Positions 21,201 through 25,615 of a stretch of 25,615 nucleotides of DNA are shown one piece after another. The position numbers were made by a program, and so were the translations under genes. The notes beneath the pieces were generated by a model that was not told where the DNA came from, searched no databases, and saw only the letters and a list, made by a program, of their open reading frames with translations. Each line of letters opens with the position of its first letter. The first letter of the stretch is position 1. This DNA is from a virus, in IMG/VR virus record IMGVR_UViG_3300036715_000140, positions 1-25,615 of that record; one strand, given 5' to 3'.

Positions 21201-22734
21201 TAAGCGCTCCACTGATGGCGGCCCACGCTTGGTCCACCGTAATGTCTGCTTGGCACTGCGCGGTGCCCGTGGCAGGGTCTCGCTTGCAGTGCTCCCAGCC
21301 ATAGTGTAGCACGTGGCAGGCGGGGGCAGTGTCGTTACCCCGGCCAGGGCACACCGTACCCACGGAAGTCAGCGGGTACACGTTGGTCCAGTCTCGCGTC
21401 AGGTTCTCGTGTGTAGAATGACTGAGGAACACCACCTTGGGCATGGGCATACAGGCCGCAGCGTTGAGTACGCCAGTCTCAGGTCCAATTACGAGATCAC
21501 ACTCTTCTAGGAATGACAGCGTCTGACGAATGGTCCACTCACCTGACTTGCATATCACACGCTTTTCCTGCTCCCAGCCGGCTTCTAGCATCTTGCATTC
21601 CGGTCCACCGGCCAGCACCACGCGGCAATGCGGGTACTCTAGCATTAGCGCGGCCAGCACGTGGTCCAGCCCAGCCCACGTCTTGTGCACGGAACTACCG
21701 GCCAGGGACCAGAGAATAACCTGCTCCCCACCCATGCGCTGCCGTTGCTGGCGTGCCCATGCCTTTTCCTCCACGGTAGCGTAAAACTTAACGGCCAGCC
21801 TGTAGGGCACCTCGGCAATAGCGTGCTGCATCTCTACGTAGTTCTTGTCAGTGAGCAGGTGGCGGACCCGTGGGGGGTAGAAGTGTAGGGTACGCCCAGG
21901 CATGGCGAGGAATGTGCCCTCCACTGACTCACTGAGGTTTACGAACTTAGTGAACTTCTTCCGCTGCCAGTTCCAGAAGTCCACCAGGTTCCCATTGGGC
22001 ACCTGGTCCTTGTCGAAGAGAACATGCTTGTCGACGTTGGGATCATTAGCCACAGCGTCAGAGCCCGGCAGACTAGAGAACAGAGTTACGTGGTAGCCCT
22101 CGGACTTAAGTGCTGCGAACACACTGCTGGCCTGCATCAGATCACCAAACGCGCCGTACCGCACCACACACGCAGTCTTTTCTGGTCTGGGGTCCAGGTA
22201 GCTAGCCTTCCGTTCCTTGCCCTGTAGCTTCTGCACCACGAGCAGGAAGCTGTATTCCTGGTTTTCGTTCCGCTCTTGGCACTCCAGCACATCGTGCCCA
22301 TTGGGGAGCATTGCGATGACGTCAGCAGGTAGAAAATCGTGCTTGTGGTCTGGATTGCAGCCCCTGGTGCCTATGTTGGGGTAGAACAGCTTGTGCGGCA
22401 GGTACAAAACCAAGTAGCCCCCGTGCCGTAGCACGCGCCACCACTCTCGTACGGCTCCAGCAGCGTCCTCGATGTGCTCCAGCGTATGACTGGAGTACAC
22501 AAAATCCATGGACTGGCTACCAAATACGTCTAGCTTAGCGGCGTCGCACAGTACGTCGGGCCTAGTCTGGAACCCGAACGCCGCATGGTGCATGTTATCT
22601 ACCGTGGTGGCGTGGGGCAGAATGCGGAAGTCTCCAGCCCCAATATCAAGCCCCCTACCCTTGAGGTAGGGGGCTACTTCCCACACGATCTTCTTAGATT
22701 CGTTGCACTGCGGGTCGTCAATTTTCCATACCAT
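21178..22734 (-). CDS. Fusion of SAM methyltransferase and GT9 (ADP-heptose:LPS heptosyltransferase-like) domains
   Basis: A 518-residue two-domain protein. Residues 1-170 are a class I methyltransferase: GLDIGAGDFRIL (28-39), the acidic VTVDN strand end, HTLEHIED (83-90) and WWRVLRHGGYLVLYLPH. Residues 187-515 resemble glycosyltransferase family 9: VVRYGAFGDLMQASSVFAALK (split at 190-210), a nucleotide-side loop LWSLAGSSVHKTW (341-353), VVLAGGPE, and DLVIGPETGVLNAAACMPMPKV (413-434). In classical heptosyltransferases the last block reads D-T/S-G-x-x-H; here it is ETGVLN, so two usual residues are changed. GT9 enzymes transfer heptose from ADP-heptose, which this phage appears able to make. 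The acceptor is unknown. It lies between the tail spike and tail genes. Confidence 0.85.
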   Translation of the reverse strand: MVWKIDDPQCNESKKIVWEVAPYLKGRGLDIGAGDFRILPHATTVDNMHHAAFGFQTRPDVLCDAAKLDVFGSQSMDFVYSSHTLEHIEDAAGAVREWWRVLRHGGYLVLYLPHKLFYPNIGTRGCNPDHKHDFLPADVIAMLPNGHDVLECQERNENQEYSFLLVVQKLQGKERKASYLDPRPEKTACVVRYGAFGDLMQASSVFAALKSEGYHVTLFSSLPGSDAVANDPNVDKHVLFDKDQVPNGNLVDFWNWQRKKFTKFVNLSESVEGTFLAMPGRTLHFYPPRVRHLLTDKNYVEMQHAIAEVPYRLAVKFYATVEEKAWARQQRQRMGGEQVILWSLAGSSVHKTWAGLDHVLAALMLEYPHCRVVLAGGPECKMLEAGWEQEKRVICKSGEWTIRQTLSFLEECDLVIGPETGVLNAAACMPMPKVVFLSHSTHENLTRDWTNVYPLTSVGTVCPGRGNDTAPACHVLHYGWEHCKRDPATGTAQCQADITVDQAWAAISGALNDYRRRF

Positions 22735-22794
22735 GAGCTTAGGTCCTGTAGAAGTGGGAGTGTTGAGCTTGGTGCGTATCAGTGGGGAACGGGA

Positions 22795-24759
22795 TTAGGG
22801 AGCCGCCTCGTATTCGTCCACCTTGACCAGGCCAAGCTTCGCCGTCAGGCTGCCAGCAGCAAGGCTGCAGGTGAGATACAGTTGGAACTTGAAGGTGGTC
22901 ACTGCGCCGGCGGGCAGTAGCATGGGCGCAGTCTTGAAGTGGAAGGCCGAAAGGTCAGAATTCAGGCAGGGGCCGTCGGCGTAGCCATTCATCGAATAGA
23001 TCTGGTAGGTCGTGCCTCCCACAATCACAACGAGGTTGGGCCTGATTTCAGTCAGTCCGACTGAGGCCACACCGCTCAGATTCAACTCGCCCTCGAAAAC
23101 GTAATAGCGCCCGGCCTGTACTTGCGCCGGCCAGTTGACAGAGCCGGTGCTTGACGCCCAGTTGAAATCAGCTTCAATCCAGGCCTGATCGCCGACAGCG
23201 GTAGGAGTCACCACGATCTGTTGATCGTTGCCCTTGCCATCAGCGCGAGCTACCACCGAAGCCACGATACCTGGCGTGCCGGTGCCGTTGCCCACCTTGA
23301 ATCCGCTGGCAGCAACGCCGGTGGCTGTGCCCGCTAAGGCACCGCCCGTCGCCGTTGTCAGTAGCGGGTTGTCCAACAGGTTGCGCGCGCTACTTACCTT
23401 GATCGTGCCAGTCACGCTGCCCGGAGTGTTCCCTGTCTGAAATGTGACAGCTGTGCCGACTGCCGACGCAATCGTCACGTATTCATTGAACGCTGGCGAG
23501 CCGCCCCATACCTTGGCGCGCTGACCAGCGCGAAGCGCGCCGCTGGTGCTGACCGTGGCGGAGCACAGGCCGTTCGCAGCGATCGTGACAGACGACAGCG
23601 TGAACGCGCTGTTGGGGAGGCTATCGAGTATGCTGGTCGGAAGCTTGCCCAACTGGCTGGGGAACCAACCCTTGACCTTACCCCAGATGTACTCTGCCAG
23701 AGCGCGGCCGCCACGCATGCTTTGGTGGATGTTGTCGGTGGTGCGCAGATAGCCCAGCGATGTCTTGGCTAGGCCTGTCGTGCTAGTTGGGTCGACGAAG
23801 ATGCTGTAGGCATCAACTACCAGAACGTTGGGCTTGCCTGCGCAGTATTCAATCAGGCGCTCGTTCATGAAGCGCACGGCACTCATGGCTGCCAGGGTGG
23901 CCCGCGCATCGCCCGTTTGAACTGGGAGCGTCGTTAGGCAGATGAGGCGGGCGCCGTACGCAAGGATTCGATCCACCAACGTGTGTCGGTCTGCAATGAT
24001 CGAGGACAGGTCGCGGCTAGTGTTGCCTGCGCTCATATCGTTCACACCTGGCATCAGCATTAGGACGGTATCCGGACTGTAGGCCAGGCAGTCAACCTGC
24101 AGACGTGTCAGGCATTCATCAACACGATCGCCTGAAGCTCCGCCGCTGTAGATGATGTTGAATGCTTGGTCGGAGACGCCCTGCAGCCACGTCACGAAGT
24201 TCTGAGACGAGCGCCAAGACTGGGCTCGGTAGCGCCAGTTCGCGTCATTGGCTGGAATCAGCGGGCGATTGGCGCCGATGTTGACCACGTAGTTGTTGGC
24301 ATCTGGAACGCTGCTGACCACGCAATTGAACAGCCCGTTTTGAGCCGGATAGCCATAGTTCCGATTCCATATACAAACCTTCCAGCCAACAGCCTGCTGG
24401 TGCCCGTTGCTAGTGACTGTGAGATCGCCGGTAGCCGCGTTATAGGCGCAGTTACTCGGCAATGAGATCGTCTCGTAGGTGTCGGTCTCAGAGTCGCCAT
24501 ACAGCACTGTTCGGGGGCTTTTCCCAGCCCCTGACACCATGGCATTGAGCGCTGTCAGTGGCTTACCCCCCGCGCTCAGCACTCCAGAAGAATCTGCCCC
24601 CACCGTGCTAAGAGGTGCCGCCCATCCATTACGCTTGCTCTTGGGAACTGTGGCCCACTGATTACCGAACCTGTCGTACGTATACGCCCCCTGAGAGAAG
24701 TATATCTCACCCTCGGCGTCCGTGGTCGTGGTGTATGGACTGTTGGGATCAAATGACAT
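22795..24759 (-). CDS. Tail spike/fibre with SGNH (GDSL-type) esterase domain
   Basis: A 654-residue receptor-binding protein. The first 80 residues (SFDPNSPYTTTTDAEGEIYFSQ) look like a virion-anchoring domain. Residues 84-365 form an SGNH hydrolase: block I YGDS (87-90, nucleophile Ser90), block II Gly in SGGASGD (205-211), block III GVND (238-241) and block V DNIH (342-345, catalytic Asp342 and His345). The C-terminal 290 residues are beta-rich with Ser/Thr/Gly repeats, typical of carbohydrate-binding or trimerising parts. The likely role is to remove acetyl groups from host surface polysaccharide during adsorption. The ATG at 24759 follows GAGGAGG seven bases upstream; a TTG two codons earlier is less likely. 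Its codon use looks less idiosyncratic than that of its neighbours. Confidence 0.85.
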   Translation of the reverse strand: MSFDPNSPYTTTTDAEGEIYFSQGAYTYDRFGNQWATVPKSKRNGWAAPLSTVGADSSGVLSAGGKPLTALNAMVSGAGKSPRTVLYGDSETDTYETISLPSNCAYNAATGDLTVTSNGHQQAVGWKVCIWNRNYGYPAQNGLFNCVVSSVPDANNYVVNIGANRPLIPANDANWRYRAQSWRSSQNFVTWLQGVSDQAFNIIYSGGASGDRVDECLTRLQVDCLAYSPDTVLMLMPGVNDMSAGNTSRDLSSIIADRHTLVDRILAYGARLICLTTLPVQTGDARATLAAMSAVRFMNERLIEYCAGKPNVLVVDAYSIFVDPTSTTGLAKTSLGYLRTTDNIHQSMRGGRALAEYIWGKVKGWFPSQLGKLPTSILDSLPNSAFTLSSVTIAANGLCSATVSTSGALRAGQRAKVWGGSPAFNEYVTIASAVGTAVTFQTGNTPGSVTGTIKVSSARNLLDNPLLTTATGGALAGTATGVAASGFKVGNGTGTPGIVASVVARADGKGNDQQIVVTPTAVGDQAWIEADFNWASSTGSVNWPAQVQAGRYYVFEGELNLSGVASVGLTEIRPNLVVIVGGTTYQIYSMNGYADGPCLNSDLSAFHFKTAPMLLPAGAVTTFKFQLYLTCSLAAGSLTAKLGLVKVDEYEAAP

Positions 24760-24761
24760 GA

Positions 24762-25109
24762 TCAAGCCTCCTCAGGCAGCTTCCAGGTCTCGGCGTTGCC
24801 GTACTGGAACTTCACAATCTTCAGATCATCGAACGCAGACTTGACCTGTGGCCAGGGCTGGTTGTTCTGCTCAGCCGCCTTGTACACTGCGGCCTTACTC
24901 AGCGGCCCGCTCTTAAGAATATTCTTCAAGAACTCCGCAGCGGCAGCGAGGTCATCCGTAGGAATCTTCATGCCTTGCTGCTTGGTTCCTTCCTTGCTAG
25001 GACCACCAAGCAAGGAACCTGCGCCGTCGAACAGACGACCATTCTGCTCAAACATGGCGTGTGGGTGCCCGTGGATGGTGCCGTAAGGCTTAGACCTGTC
25101 TAACTTCAT
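24762..25109 (-). CDS. Hypothetical protein with C-terminal winged-helix-like segment
   Basis: A 115-residue protein. The start is placed at the second ATG (25109, MKLDRSKPYG) because AGAGGA lies six bases upstream; the first ATG at 25127 would put that site inside the gene. The N-terminal part YGTIHGHPHAMFEQNGRLFD is a short motif I have seen in phage structural-region proteins. The C-terminal part, FLKNILKSGPLSKAAV then YKAAEQ, AFDDLKIVKF and ETWKLPEE, follows a winged-helix pattern seen at the end of some plasmid/phage helicases. The DNA inside the gene holds a 9-bp perfect hairpin (24990-25017). It sits two bases before the tail spike gene. Function unknown. Confidence 0.65.
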   Translation of the reverse strand: MKLDRSKPYGTIHGHPHAMFEQNGRLFDGAGSLLGGPSKEGTKQQGMKIPTDDLAAAAEFLKNILKSGPLSKAAVYKAAEQNNQPWPQVKSAFDDLKIVKFQYGNAETWKLPEEA

Positions 25110-25193
25110 ACTGTGTCCTCTGTCCATTCGACTGAAGTATCTACTACCATGTCAGCACGGCACTGCACGAACCCAGAGCGTGGGGCGGCATGA

Positions 25194-25586
25194 CTAGATC
25201 CGATCCAGGTAGTTATTGCGCTCGACGAACCCGCCAGCATCCCCGTAGAAATGATCTACGTGCTCGCCGGTGTAGCAGTCGTCGCTGGGTCGCATTTCCT
25301 GCTTCTTAAATCCACGCGCAAGGCTCTGCGCATTAGCGTCCTTGCTGACGTCTGTTTCGCCCTCCATGCTCAGCGGCATATTGTCTTGCTGAGAACGGAA
25401 CTGATTCTCGATCTCCATGCCCGGAGGAGGAAGATTGAACTTCCGATAATCTTCCTGGGTAGATGTAGCATTGTTCCAGGATTCCATGCCACGCAGGTCT
25501 CGCTGACTGGCTTGGCTGACCCAGGGGTCTTCTCCCTCTTCCTTAACAGGAACGATTACTTGGAACTTCTCTTGCAGGGGGTGCAT
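25194..25586 (-). CDS. Hypothetical virion-region protein
   Basis: A 130-residue acidic, hydrophilic protein with no clear hydrophobic core or catalytic motif. It contains many Asn, Gln and Asp residues (STQEDYRKFNLPPPGMEIENQ, split by a Pro run) and an SLARGFKKQEMRPSDDCYTG stretch. The ATG at 25586 is preceded by GGAGG six bases upstream (25594-25598), so the start is well supported. In P22-like order this region lies between the coat gene and the tail accessory genes, but I do not recognise the protein. The 29 bases upstream, to the window edge, show no separate complete gene. Confidence 0.6.
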   Translation of the reverse strand: MHPLQEKFQVIVPVKEEGEDPWVSQASQRDLRGMESWNNATSTQEDYRKFNLPPPGMEIENQFRSQQDNMPLSMEGETDVSKDANAQSLARGFKKQEMRPSDDCYTGEHVDHFYGDAGGFVERNNYLDRI

Positions 25587-25615
25587 ACCAATCCTCCATG
25601 TGAATCTGGGGGCGC

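Overview
The window is a piece of a tailed-phage genome, most likely a podovirus infecting a Gram-negative bacterium, or a prophage of that kind. It is GC-rich by eye and densely packed, with mostly short overlaps between genes. Genes fall in two convergent blocks: rightward (+) genes from 1 to 11787 for DNA replication, DNA modification and sugar-nucleotide synthesis, and leftward (-) genes from 25586 to 11838 for virion and tail proteins. A terminator at 11795-11837 ends the leftward block. I saw no tRNA, rRNA, integrase, CRISPR array or insertion sequence.

Replication block (1-5009): a gene fragment cut by the window edge, a structured non-coding gap ending in a terminator, a family A DNA polymerase with 3'-5' exonuclease, a tiny membrane protein, a RecB/Cas4-like PD-(D/E)XK nuclease with four cysteines, a VRR-NUC nuclease and an SNF2-like helicase. 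Next comes a damaged gene (5103-5417) whose centre has been replaced by a CGTG tetranucleotide repeat.

Modification block (5418-8932): a small basic protein, a TET/JBP-associated-type glycosyltransferase, a protein of the 5-hydroxymethyl-dU DNA kinase/amino-acid transferase helical family, a thymidylate-synthase-fold enzyme that resembles dUMP hydroxymethylases, and a DUF3310 protein. This set strongly suggests 5-hydroxymethyluracil in the phage DNA and its further modification.

Heptose block (9033-11787): two small proteins followed by HldA-, GmhA-, HldC- and GmhB-like enzymes. Together these form a complete route from sedoheptulose-7-phosphate to ADP-D-glycero-beta-D-manno-heptose. The modification and heptose blocks are each preceded by a near-identical promoter-like element (5044-5072 and 8959-8987), which suggests co-expression. 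The most interesting hypothesis is that the phage makes ADP-heptose to glycosylate 5-hydroxymethyluracil in its DNA. The main alternative is surface (LPS) modification, because the leftward strand carries a methyltransferase fused to a GT9 heptosyltransferase-like domain.

Virion block (25586-11838, leftward): two unknown proteins, an SGNH-esterase tail spike, the methyltransferase-GT9 fusion, a truncated FkbM methyltransferase, and then a run in the same order as P22 genes 4-10-26-14-7-20-16. That run is a tail adaptor (gp4-like), a gp10-like protein, a small beta-rich protein, a cupin and three ejection-type proteins. A PurD-like ATP-grasp enzyme ends the transcript. Function calls rest on motif recognition by reading; no database search was possible.
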